NCBI GenBank assembly: GCA_964654995.1
Contig: CAZZKF010000077.1
Span: 1-11,554 of the forward strand
Length of the DNA: 11,554 bases
DNA from: CAZZKF01 sp964654995
Lineage (GTDB): Bacteria > Pseudomonadota > Alphaproteobacteria > CAZZKF01
Direction: 5' to 3'
Shown: positions 1 through 6,743 of the stretch, piece after piece
How the letters are laid out: every line of letters begins with the position of its first letter
How positions within the stretch are numbered: the stretch's first letter is position 1
Position numbers and translations under genes: made by a program
The notes under the pieces: model-generated
The model's database searches: none
What the model was told of the DNA's origin: nothing
Seen by the model: only the letters and a program-made list of their open reading frames with translations

Positions 1-2003
1 ACGTTTCGGTCCTGGAGGGTGCGGGTATCGCCAAGCACCGCACGCTGGCCTTCCATGAGCTTGTCGAGCGCGTCCGATGCTCTGGCCATGTCCTGGGCCG
101 CCCCGGCCGCGGCACTGGCGCCGCCGGTCTGCAGGTTTTCGAGAATGTTGCGCAAATCCGAGAGCAGGTTGCGGGCGGCATCGCGGGCGCCGATCTCGTT
201 CAGGGCCCGCAATTCATCCAGCATCCGGCGCAAGGCGTCGGCCCCGATGGTGCGGGCCGCGGGATCCACCTTTTGCCCGGGATCGGAGGCCCGGCGGGCC
301 TGGCGCATGGCGTCGCGGAGAAACCGGGCCATGGCGAGGCGCAGCTCTTCGGTGAGCCGCGCCAGCTCGTCGGGCGGGGCGCCGCGATCCAGCGCCTCGG
401 CCAGCGCCTCCATGGCCTGGCGCAAGTCGCGCTCGGAAAGCAGCAATCCCCCGTCCTCGACTCGCAGCGCCAGTTCCCACAGCAGATCGGCGACCTCCGC
501 CGAGCTCTCGGGTCCCGGCGCGTACGTGAGGCGCGAAAACGCCATGCGCAGGCCGAGAAAGACGACGATGTCGCCATTGAAACGGGCCGGGCGGTTGGCC
601 AGGTTGTTGAGCTTGCGGCGCGGCTCGCCGGTGGCCGTCGGATTGGCGATCAGGCTCTTGCGGATGGCGATCAGCGCGCGTGCCACCGGGTGATTGAAGA
701 CGCGCTCGGGCAAGGTGAAGCGGACGGCCTCGCTGCGGCCCTGCTGGCCTTTGGCATCGGTGGCGGTGAGCCAGCCGGTGACCGCCCGGCCGGCCCAGGG
801 ATGGGCGGTGAGATCGCGGTAGAAATCACTGTCCAGTTGGCGTGCCGCCGGATCGGGCACCGGAATTTCAATCGTCATCTCGTCGCCCTTGCCGGCCTCG
901 CCATCGCTACCTTCACCTTGCTCGCCCGCGTCTGTCGGCGTTTGTCGTGGTGTCAGATGAAGGGTCAGCCGGGTAATCCCGTAATCGTCCTCGGCACGGT
1001 AGGCGACCTTGAGCGCCATGCGCCGGGTGGCCTGCGGCACGGCCGCGAATTGCACCCGCGGGGCGCTGTCGGCGATCAGCGCCACATGCCAGCGGGCAAG
1101 GCGGCGGCGCCCCTTGACGATCTCGATCGGGGTGCTGCGGGTGAGCGTCCATTCGATGCCGTAATCGTCCTCGCCCAGGGGCTCGAAAGCGAGCGTCTCG
1201 TCGCCGGCGATCAGCTTCGGCGCACCGCGGCCGTGAACGCGGGCGACAAAGGTGCTGCCTTCGGGGACTTCGAGGACGGTGTTTCTGGCCCCGCCCTTGA
1301 CGGCGGCGGCGGCGCTCAGCAGGATCGGCGGCACCGAGGTATAATCGGGCGGCGCGATCCAGGCATCGATGACCACCGGGACTGCCCCGGCGCTCAGATC
1401 GGGGACAAAGGCGCCGGCAAGGCGCGCCCGCCAGTCGCCACCGGCAAAGACCAGCGAGAGCGCCAGAAATCCGGCCAGAACTGCGCGCAGGCGTGGCGGC
1501 GGCCATGGCCCGGCTTCGAAGGCGGGACGCCCCAGCGCGACCCCTTGGATCAGACGCTCGAGCCCGGCCAGATGGGCCCGCCACAAGGCCCGTTCGCTGG
1601 CACCCAGCGGCATCGCCGGGCGATCCGTGAGCCCGCTCAGGGGACGGTGGGGCAGGCGGTTGCGCTGCTCGAGCCGGCGGATGGCGCGGGCCCGGGTCGG
1701 GCGCTCCAGCCGGCGTGCGGCATCGATCAGGCTGGCCGCAAGCAGGCCTGCAAAGACGATCAGCGCCAGCAGATGCAGCCATCCCGGCAGTTGCCGCCAG
1801 AGACCCAGAAAGGACAGCGCAAAGAACAGGGCGAGCACCGAGACCGGCCCCCACATGACCTGCCACAGGCCTTCCAGCAGCAGGATCGCCCGGGTGACCA
1901 CGATCCGCCGCTCGAGCTTCGGCGGATAGCCGGGCTCGGCCGATGGCAGTGCGTTCGTGCACTTGCCAGCGCCGGATTTTCGGGTCTCGGACTTGCTCTT
2001 CAC
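1..2003 (-). CDS. TIGR02302 / DUF4175 family membrane protein, C-terminus beyond window edge
   Basis: The frame is open from a GTG at 2003 to the window edge: 667 codons, no stop and no frameshift. The GTG overlaps the lysA TGA by 4 bp, a GGAAA ribosome-binding site lies about 6 nt upstream, and an in-frame stop further upstream excludes an earlier start. Three hydrophobic segments lie near the N-terminus (about residues 48-68, 74-94 and 172-188). They are followed by an APPDYTSVPP stretch (217-226), a YRAEDDYGI motif near 335, a Gly/Glu-rich linker near 352-367, a probable beta domain, and a long Ala/Arg/Glu-rich helical region. This matches the TIGR02302 family of alphaproteobacteria (about 850 residues, N-terminal membrane helices, low-complexity C-terminus), so roughly 180 residues are probably missing. 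The molecular function of the family is not known to me. The bulk is probably periplasmic, and coupling to lysA suggests co-expression. Confidence 0.88.
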   Translation of the reverse strand, partial: MKSKSETRKSGAGKCTNALPSAEPGYPPKLERRIVVTRAILLLEGLWQVMWGPVSVLALFFALSFLGLWRQLPGWLHLLALIVFAGLLAASLIDAARRLERPTRARAIRRLEQRNRLPHRPLSGLTDRPAMPLGASERALWRAHLAGLERLIQGVALGRPAFEAGPWPPPRLRAVLAGFLALSLVFAGGDWRARLAGAFVPDLSAGAVPVVIDAWIAPPDYTSVPPILLSAAAAVKGGARNTVLEVPEGSTFVARVHGRGAPKLIAGDETLAFEPLGEDDYGIEWTLTRSTPIEIVKGRRRLARWHVALIADSAPRVQFAAVPQATRRMALKVAYRAEDDYGITRLTLHLTPRQTPTDAGEQGEGSDGEAGKGDEMTIEIPVPDPAARQLDSDFYRDLTAHPWAGRAVTGWLTATDAKGQQGRSEAVRFTLPERVFNHPVARALIAIRKSLIANPTATGEPRRKLNNLANRPARFNGDIVVFLGLRMAFSRLTYAPGPESSAEVADLLWELALRVEDGGLLLSERDLRQAMEALAEALDRGAPPDELARLTEELRLAMARFLRDAMRQARRASDPGQKVDPAARTIGADALRRMLDELRALNEIGARDAARNLLSDLRNILENLQTGGASAAAGAAQDMARASDALDKLMEGQRAVLGDTRTLQDRN

Positions 2004-3295
2004 GATGGCTTTCCATCGCCCTGGCCCGCATCATTCAGCCAGTCGGGCAGAATGTCGCGGGCGATGATTTCGTCATAGCCGGGGCGCTGCCGGATGACCG
2101 CGAAGCGGGCGCCATTGACCAGCACCTCGGGCACCAGGGGCCTGGTATTATAGGTCGAGGCCATCACCGCCCCATAGGCCCCGGCGGAAAAAATCGCCAC
2201 CAGATCGCCAGCCGCCAGCTCGGGCAGCGGCCGCGCCCGGGCAAAGGTATCGCCGGTCTCGCACACCGGCCCGACCACATCCGCCGGGGTCAGCGGCGCA
2301 TCCAGTGCCGGGGCGTGCACCGGCGCGATGCGATGGTAGGCATCGTAAAGGCTCGGCCTCAACAAATCGTTCATCGCCGCGTCGAGAATGACGAAGCGGG
2401 TGGTCTCGCCTTTCTTGATGGCAATGACGCTGGCCACCAGAATGCCGGCGTTGCCGGCGATCATCCGGCCGGGCTCGAGAATCAACTGGCAGGACAAGGC
2501 GCCAACGCATTCGCGCACCACGCCTGCATATTCATCGGGCAGCGGCGGCGCGTCGATGTCGTCATAGGGAATGCCGAGCCCGCCGCCCAGATCCAGCCGG
2601 TCGATGCGGTGGCCGTCGGCGCGCAGCGTTTCGACCAGTTCGGCGACCCGCTCGAAGGCGGCGCGGAAAGGCTCGAGCCGGGTGAGCTGCGAGCCGATAT
2701 GAATGTCGAGACCGACCACCTCGATCCCCGGCAGACCGGCGGCCAGGCGATAGGCGTCACGGGCCCGGGTCCAGGGAATGCCGAACTTGTTTTCCTTGCG
2801 TCCGGTGGTGATCTTGTCGTGGGTCTCGGCATCGACATCCGGGTTGATGCGCAGGGTCACCGGGGCGCGCACGCCCCGGGCGGTTGCCACGGCGCTCAGG
2901 GTCTCGAGCTCGGCCTCGGATTCGGCATTGAACTGATGAATGCCGGCATCCAAAGCGGCTTCCATTTCGCGGGCCATCTTGCCGACCCCGGAAAAGACGA
3001 TCTTCGCGGGCGGGATGCCGGCGGCGAGCGCCCGGTGCAGCTCGCCCTCCGAGACGATGTCGGCGCCGGCGCCGAGCCGCGCCAGCGTGCGAATGACTGC
3101 CTGATTCGAATTGGCCTTGAGCGAATAGCAGACCAGCGCATCGAGCCCGGCAAGCGCGTCGATGAACACCCGGTAGTGGCGCGTCAGCGTCGCCGTCGAA
3201 TAGCAGTAGAACGGCGTGCCGACGGCGGCCGCAATGTCGTGCACCGGCACATCTTCGGCCCATAATTCGCCGTCACGGTACTCGAAATGGTTCAT
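2000..3295 (-). CDS. lysA: Diaminopimelate decarboxylase LysA
   Basis: LysA decarboxylates meso-diaminopimelate to L-lysine, the last step of lysine synthesis, using PLP in the cytoplasm. The 431-residue protein has the full fold-III decarboxylase set: YSLKAN with the PLP-binding K60, HIGSQ (199-203), the phosphate-binding GGGLG (237-241), EPGR (274-277), CETGD with catalytic C345, and the GAYG motif at 372-375. Length and motif order are normal for bacterial LysA. The ATG at 3295 overlaps the TGA of the upstream lipoprotein gene by 4 bp, and its own TGA overlaps the GTG of the TIGR02302 gene by 4 bp, so it sits in the middle of a coupled series. A small lipoprotein gene between argH and lysA is a recurrent proteobacterial arrangement. 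Other members of the family include arginine and ornithine decarboxylases, but the motifs here favour diaminopimelate. Confidence 0.97.
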   Translation of the reverse strand: MNHFEYRDGELWAEDVPVHDIAAAVGTPFYCYSTATLTRHYRVFIDALAGLDALVCYSLKANSNQAVIRTLARLGAGADIVSEGELHRALAAGIPPAKIVFSGVGKMAREMEAALDAGIHQFNAESEAELETLSAVATARGVRAPVTLRINPDVDAETHDKITTGRKENKFGIPWTRARDAYRLAAGLPGIEVVGLDIHIGSQLTRLEPFRAAFERVAELVETLRADGHRIDRLDLGGGLGIPYDDIDAPPLPDEYAGVVRECVGALSCQLILEPGRMIAGNAGILVASVIAIKKGETTRFVILDAAMNDLLRPSLYDAYHRIAPVHAPALDAPLTPADVVGPVCETGDTFARARPLPELAAGDLVAIFSAGAYGAVMASTYNTRPLVPEVLVNGARFAVIRQRPGYDEIIARDILPDWLNDAGQGDGKPS

Positions 3296-3483
3296 CGGAC
3301 GACGGTCACAAGGTCGTCGGACCGGAGACCCGGCGAATCGTTGCCCGGATCACCATCGTCGGTGCGCCCGGCAGCCGGCGGCGCATCCGCCGGTGCACCG
3401 GGCGGCGGCTCCAGCGGGCCCTTGCGCCCGCAGGCTGTGAGCATCACCGCCAGCATCAAGATCAGGACGCCACGCAAGATCAT
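3292..3483 (-). CDS. lptM: Small LptM-like (YifL-type) outer-membrane lipoprotein
   Basis: This encodes a 63-residue protein. An N-terminal hydrophobic stretch (residues 2-17) ends in the lipobox LTAC, so C18 should be lipidated and the rest exported. The next residues, CGRKGPLEPPP, match the conserved CGxKGPL of the LptM/YifL family; the remainder is Pro/Ala/Asp-rich and probably disordered. In enterobacteria LptM binds the LptD-LptE translocon and helps its disulfides mature, and I infer the same role here from the motif. The ATG at 3483 overlaps the argH stop, and the TGA overlaps the lysA ATG, both by 4 bp. A longer reading from a GTG at 3525 would add 14 Arg-rich residues that spoil the signal peptide, so the short form is preferred. 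Prokaryotic gene finders often miss this gene because of its size. Confidence 0.85.
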   Translation of the reverse strand: MILRGVLILMLAVMLTACGRKGPLEPPPGAPADAPPAAGRTDDGDPGNDSPGLRSDDLVTVVR

Positions 3484-4928
3484 GTCAGTGTCTTTCTGGC
3501 CGCGGCGATGGCGGCCCGCACGCACGCCGGGGCGGTGCCGCCGAAGCTCAGCCGCGAGGCCACCGATTTTTCCACCGGCAGCACCTCGTAGACGGCCTCC
3601 GTGATGCCCGGCTCGACAGCCTGCATGTCTTCAAGCGACAGCTCGGCGAGATCACAGCCCCTGCTTTCCGCCAGTTTCACCAGATTGCCGGTGACATGAT
3701 GGGCGCGGCGAAACGGCAGGTTGAGCGCGCGCACCAGCCAGTCGGCGAGATCGGTGGCGGTCGAAAAGCCGTGTCCGGCCACCGCCGCCATCCGCTCGAC
3801 CCGAAAGCGCAGGCCGGCCAGCAGTCCGGTCATGGCGGTGATCGCCAGGTTGAGAGAATCGGCGGCATCGAACACCGGCTCCTTGTCTTCCTGCATGTCC
3901 TTGGAATAGGCCAGCGGCAGCCCCTTCATGACGATCACCAGGGCCTGAAAGGCGCCGGCAATGCGCCCGACCTTGGCGCGCACCAGCTCGGCGGCGTCGG
4001 GATTGCGTTTCTGCGGCATGATCGACGAGCCGGTGGAGAAGTCGTCGGGCAGGGCGACGAAAGCGAACGGCGGGCTGGCCCAGACGACGATTTCCTCGGC
4101 CAGGCGCGAGAGATGGCCGATGGTGATCGTCGCCGCGGCCAGAAACTCGAGCGCGAAATCGCGGTCCGAGACCGCATCCAGGGAATTGGCGCAGGGGCGC
4201 TCGAAGCCCAGGGCTGCGGCGGTCATCTCCCGGTCGATCGGGAACGAGGTTCCGGCCAGGGCGGCGGCGCCCAGCGGGCATTCGTTGAGGCGCCGGCGGC
4301 AGTCGGCGAAACGGCCACGATCGCGCGCCGCCATTTCGAAATAGGCCATCAGATGATGACCCAGGGTGATCGGCTGCGCCGCCTGCAAATGCGTAAACCC
4401 CGGCATGACGGTCCCGGCGTGCTGGTCGGCGCGCTCGAGCAGTGTCGCCTGAAAGCCGATCAGGCGGCTGTCGATCTCGTCGATGGCATCGCGCACCCAC
4501 AGGCGGAAATCGGTGGCCACCTGATCGTTGCGCGAACGTGCCGTGTGCAGGCGCTGGGCCGGTTCGCCGATCAGCTCGCCCAGCCGGCGCTCGATGTTCA
4601 TGTGAATGTCCTCGAGCGCCGTCTCGAAGGCGAATTCGCCGGCCTCGATTTCCCGCTCGATGCGCTCGAGCCCGTCAAGAATTGCCTTCCCGTCGTCTTG
4701 TGAAATAATATCGCAGGCCATCAGCATCCGGGCATGGGCCCGCGACGCGGCAATATCCTGGGCGTAGAGGCGGCGGTCGAAGTCGATCGAGGCGTTGATC
4801 CGCTCCATGATCTGATCGGGTCCGGCCTCGAACCGGCCGCCCCAGATCGCCGAGGTCCTGTCCGAGGTCTTGGCCGGTATCTTGGCCGATGATCTGCCCG
4901 AGAATTTGGAAGGCCCGGATGTGCTCAT
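3480..4928 (-). CDS. argH: Argininosuccinate lyase ArgH
   Basis: ArgH cleaves argininosuccinate to arginine and fumarate, the last step of arginine synthesis, as a cytoplasmic homotetramer. The protein has 482 residues: a conserved start WGGRF (29-33), INASI (44-48), HTARSRNDQVATD (128-140), GFTHLQ with H180 of the active site, and the fumarase-superfamily signature GSSIMPQKRNP (300-310) with catalytic S301. SFGGTAP is near the C-terminus. The ATG at 4928 is chosen because the frame upstream of it is only the antisense of tlpA. About 27 Ser/Lys-rich residues precede WGGRF, longer than in many homologues; either they are a real disordered tail or translation starts later. It is probably the first gene of the coupled argH-lptM-lysA-TIGR02302 operon and is divergent from tlpA. 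Confidence 0.96.
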   Translation of the reverse strand: MSTSGPSKFSGRSSAKIPAKTSDRTSAIWGGRFEAGPDQIMERINASIDFDRRLYAQDIAASRAHARMLMACDIISQDDGKAILDGLERIEREIEAGEFAFETALEDIHMNIERRLGELIGEPAQRLHTARSRNDQVATDFRLWVRDAIDEIDSRLIGFQATLLERADQHAGTVMPGFTHLQAAQPITLGHHLMAYFEMAARDRGRFADCRRRLNECPLGAAALAGTSFPIDREMTAAALGFERPCANSLDAVSDRDFALEFLAAATITIGHLSRLAEEIVVWASPPFAFVALPDDFSTGSSIMPQKRNPDAAELVRAKVGRIAGAFQALVIVMKGLPLAYSKDMQEDKEPVFDAADSLNLAITAMTGLLAGLRFRVERMAAVAGHGFSTATDLADWLVRALNLPFRRAHHVTGNLVKLAESRGCDLAELSLEDMQAVEPGITEAVYEVLPVEKSVASRLSFGGTAPACVRAAIAAARKTLT

Positions 4929-4949
4929 GTCGTCCGTCCGCTGGTCATC

Positions 4950-4954
4950 AGGAG
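4950..4954 (+). promoter_or_regulatory. Shine-Dalgarno site that sets the tlpA start
   Basis: AGGAG lies 8 nt upstream of a GTG at 4963, separated by a T-rich spacer. This near-consensus site decides the start of tlpA in favour of this GTG over the in-frame upstream codons at 4870 and 4927, which lie inside the antisense of argH. It falls in the 34-bp gap between the divergent argH and tlpA starts. Confidence 0.8.
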
Positions 4955-4962
4955 TTTTTACA

Positions 4963-5601
4963 GTGTACCGCATCGCCCTGGGACTTACCCTCGCCATCGC
5001 CGCCGCGGTTGTGGCCTGGCGGCTTTTCGAGCATTCCGAGGCGCCGACGTCCCGAGCCATGCAGCCAGCCGCTTCCACCGCCACCGCGTCGTCGGCGCTG
5101 GCCCGCGGCGAAATGGTGAACTTTACCCTGTACGCGGAAACGAAGCCAGTTCCCGAATTCAGCGTCGAGGACCGGGACGGACGCAAGCTCGGGCTGGCGG
5201 CCTTTCGGGGCAAGGTGATTCTGGTCAACTTCTGGGCCACCTGGTGCGGGCCGTGCGTGCGCGAGATGCCGTCGCTGGCGCGCCTTCAGGCCGGCCTTGG
5301 CAGCGACGATTTCGAGGTTGTGGCGATTGCGTCCGATCGCGGCGGCTGGTCGGCGGTCAACACGTTCCTCAAGGATCAGGGGATCGACAAGCTGACCGTC
5401 CTGCTCGATCAGAACATGCGCGCGTCGCGCGCCGTCGGTGTGTTCGGGCTGCCGACGACGCTGCTGATCGACCGTCAGGGGCGCGAGCTCGGGCGCATGA
5501 CCGGCCCCGCCGAATGGGATGGCGCCGATGCCCGGCGTCTGATCGCCGCAGTGCTGGACGGCTCGGTGGGTGACGGCGCCGTGGGTGGTGCCGGCCGCTG
5601 A
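4963..5601 (+). CDS. tlpA: TlpA-family membrane-anchored periplasmic thioredoxin
   Basis: This is a thiol:disulfide oxidoreductase of 212 residues starting at a GTG with a strong AGGAG site. Residues 3-19 form a hydrophobic signal anchor, followed by an Ala/Ser/Thr linker and a thioredoxin fold from about residue 63. The active site is WATWCGPC with C95 and C98, followed by REMP typical of the TlpA/ResA/CcmG group, and the cis-proline is in GLPTT (P164). In Bradyrhizobium, TlpA is a periplasmic reductant needed to mature the copper sites of cytochrome oxidase; cytochrome c maturation (CcmG-like) is the other possibility. No haem-lyase or cytochrome oxidase gene is nearby to decide. It is divergent from argH and converges on tsaD with a 3-bp gap. 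The Gly-rich last 12 residues look like a non-essential tail. Confidence 0.92.
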   Translation: MYRIALGLTLAIAAAVVAWRLFEHSEAPTSRAMQPAASTATASSALARGEMVNFTLYAETKPVPEFSVEDRDGRKLGLAAFRGKVILVNFWATWCGPCVREMPSLARLQAGLGSDDFEVVAIASDRGGWSAVNTFLKDQGIDKLTVLLDQNMRASRAVGVFGLPTTLLIDRQGRELGRMTGPAEWDGADARRLIAAVLDGSVGDGAVGGAGR

Positions 5602-5617
5602 CGCTCAGCCCCGGCGC
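5588..5617. terminator. Candidate bidirectional hairpin at the tlpA/tsaD convergence
   Basis: A 5-bp perfect stem (GCTGA/TCAGC, loop CGC) is built from the two facing TGA stop codons. Beyond a small internal loop it is extended by a further 7 paired bases including one G-T pair (5588-5594 with 5611-5617). The hairpin is symmetrical, so both transcripts would form it. There is no T-tract on either side, so intrinsic termination is unproven. GC-rich hairpins are common by chance in this DNA. Confidence 0.3.
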
Positions 5618-6678
5618 ACCGGCGCGGCGGCGGCATCGAGCGGCCAGCGGGCGCGGGCCGGCGCATCGAGATCGTCGGTGAGGCCGAGGGCGAGGCGCTC
5701 GATCCCGGCCCAGGCGATCATCGCGCCGTTGTCCGTGCACAGGCGCGCCGGCGGCACCATCAGACTCACACCCTTGGACCTGGCAAGCTCATCAAGGCGG
5801 GCGCGCAGATAGCTGTTGGCGGCGACGCCGCCGGCGACCACCAGGGTCGGCCGATGTGGCCGGGTCTCCGGATCCAACCCGGCGAGGAAGGCGTCGATGG
5901 CGTGCGCCGTGCGATCGCACAGCACGTCGCCGACGGCCCTTTGGAAAGCATCGGCAAGATCGCTGCGCGTCGCCTCGTCGAGCGGGGCGTGGGTATCGGC
6001 CAGGCGACGCACCGCCGTCTTCAACCCGGAAAAGGAAAAATCGCAACCCGCCCGCCCCAGCATCGGGCGCGGCAGATCGAAGTCCGCGCCGTTGCCGCCG
6101 CCGGCGGCCGCCTCCAGCTTCGGGCCGCCGGGATAGCCGAGGTCGAGGACCTTGGCGGTCTTGTCGAAAGCCTCGCCGACGGCATCATCAACGGTGGTGC
6201 CCAGCCGGCGGTAGCGCCCGACCCCTTCGACGGCGAGAAGCTGGCAATGGCCGCCCGAGATCAGCAGCAGCAGATAGGGAAAGTCCAGGGGCGCGATGAG
6301 GCGGGCCGACAGGGCGTGGCCCTCGAGATGGTTGACCGCGATCAGCGGCAGCTTGCGGGCCATCGCGATTGCCTTGCCGGTAACCAGGCCGACGATGACG
6401 CCGCCGATCAGGCCGGGCCCGGCGGTGGCGGCGACACCGGCCAGATCATCGAAGCGCACGCCGGCGTCCTCGATCGCCCGGGCGATGATCGCATCGAGCT
6501 GTTCGACATGAGCGCGGGCGGCGATTTCCGGCACGACGCCGCCATAAGGTGCGTGCTCACCGATCTGGCTCAGCACGACGTCCGAGAGAATGCGCCGGTC
6601 AGCCGTCACCACGGCCGCGGCGGTTTCGTCGCAACTGGTCTCGATGCCGAGAACGATGGTGTCACCCGATGCGGTCAT
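5605..6678 (-). CDS. tsaD: tRNA N6-threonylcarbamoyladenosine synthase subunit TsaD
   Basis: TsaD (Kae1/YgjD, once called Gcp) transfers threonylcarbamoyl to A37 of ANN-decoding tRNAs, with TsaB and TsaE, in the cytoplasm. The 357-residue protein carries GIETSCDET (11-19), NHLEGH with metal ligands H117 and H121, SGGH (141-144), FSFSGLKTAV (214-223), GGVAAN (283-288) and CTDNGAMIA with metal ligand D316. All key residues are present and the length is normal. The ATG at 6678 starts just before the conserved first strand; no clear Shine-Dalgarno is visible. It is divergent from hemC across 65 bp, the usual alphaproteobacterial arrangement, and converges on tlpA. The tRNA-Thr at the right end of the window decodes ACG and is itself an expected substrate class for t6A. 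Confidence 0.97.
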   Translation of the reverse strand: MTASGDTIVLGIETSCDETAAAVVTADRRILSDVVLSQIGEHAPYGGVVPEIAARAHVEQLDAIIARAIEDAGVRFDDLAGVAATAGPGLIGGVIVGLVTGKAIAMARKLPLIAVNHLEGHALSARLIAPLDFPYLLLLISGGHCQLLAVEGVGRYRRLGTTVDDAVGEAFDKTAKVLDLGYPGGPKLEAAAGGGNGADFDLPRPMLGRAGCDFSFSGLKTAVRRLADTHAPLDEATRSDLADAFQRAVGDVLCDRTAHAIDAFLAGLDPETRPHRPTLVVAGGVAANSYLRARLDELARSKGVSLMVPPARLCTDNGAMIAWAGIERLALGLTDDLDAPARARWPLDAAAAPVRRG

Positions 6679-6743
6679 GTGCTATTGAGGCGGTTGCCGT
6701 TTTCTGATCCAAAGCTTGCGGACCGCCCCTTATACAGCAAATC
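6679..6743. promoter_or_regulatory. Divergent tsaD/hemC intergenic region with a shared TATA-like element
   Basis: These 65 bp must hold the start signals for both tsaD (minus) and hemC (plus). The only AT-rich core reads CTTATACAG at 6729-6737. On the minus strand it contains TATAAG (five of six to a -10 box) and on the plus strand TATACA (6731-6736). I find no convincing -35 at 16-18 bp for either direction, so the promoters are tentative. Confidence 0.35.

Noticed and set aside
913..2034. Minus-strand frame starting at 2034 that also overlaps the TIGR02302 gene
   Set aside because: It is an Arg/Ala/Pro-rich frame with no domain pattern. The frame from the GTG at 2003 carries all the conserved features and a proper overlap with lysA.
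273..2078. Open plus-strand frame of about 600 codons opposite the TIGR02302 gene
   Set aside because: It is the antisense shadow of a real gene in GC-rich DNA: Gly/Arg/Gln-rich, with no family pattern. The minus-strand frame has membrane segments and recognised motifs throughout.
3484..3525. Longer lipoprotein from a GTG at 3525
   Set aside because: The 14 added residues are Arg-rich and overlap argH in another frame. The ATG at 3483 gives a normal lipoprotein signal and a 4-bp overlap.
4870..4962. Earlier in-frame starts for tlpA (4870 or 4927)
   Set aside because: They would overlap the argH coding region and put polar residues before the signal anchor. The GTG at 4963 has a near-perfect AGGAG at 8 nt.
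4929..5240. N-terminal extension of argH up to a start at 5240
   Set aside because: The extra 104 codons are the exact antisense of the tlpA coding region, and homology to ArgH begins only after the ATG at 4928.
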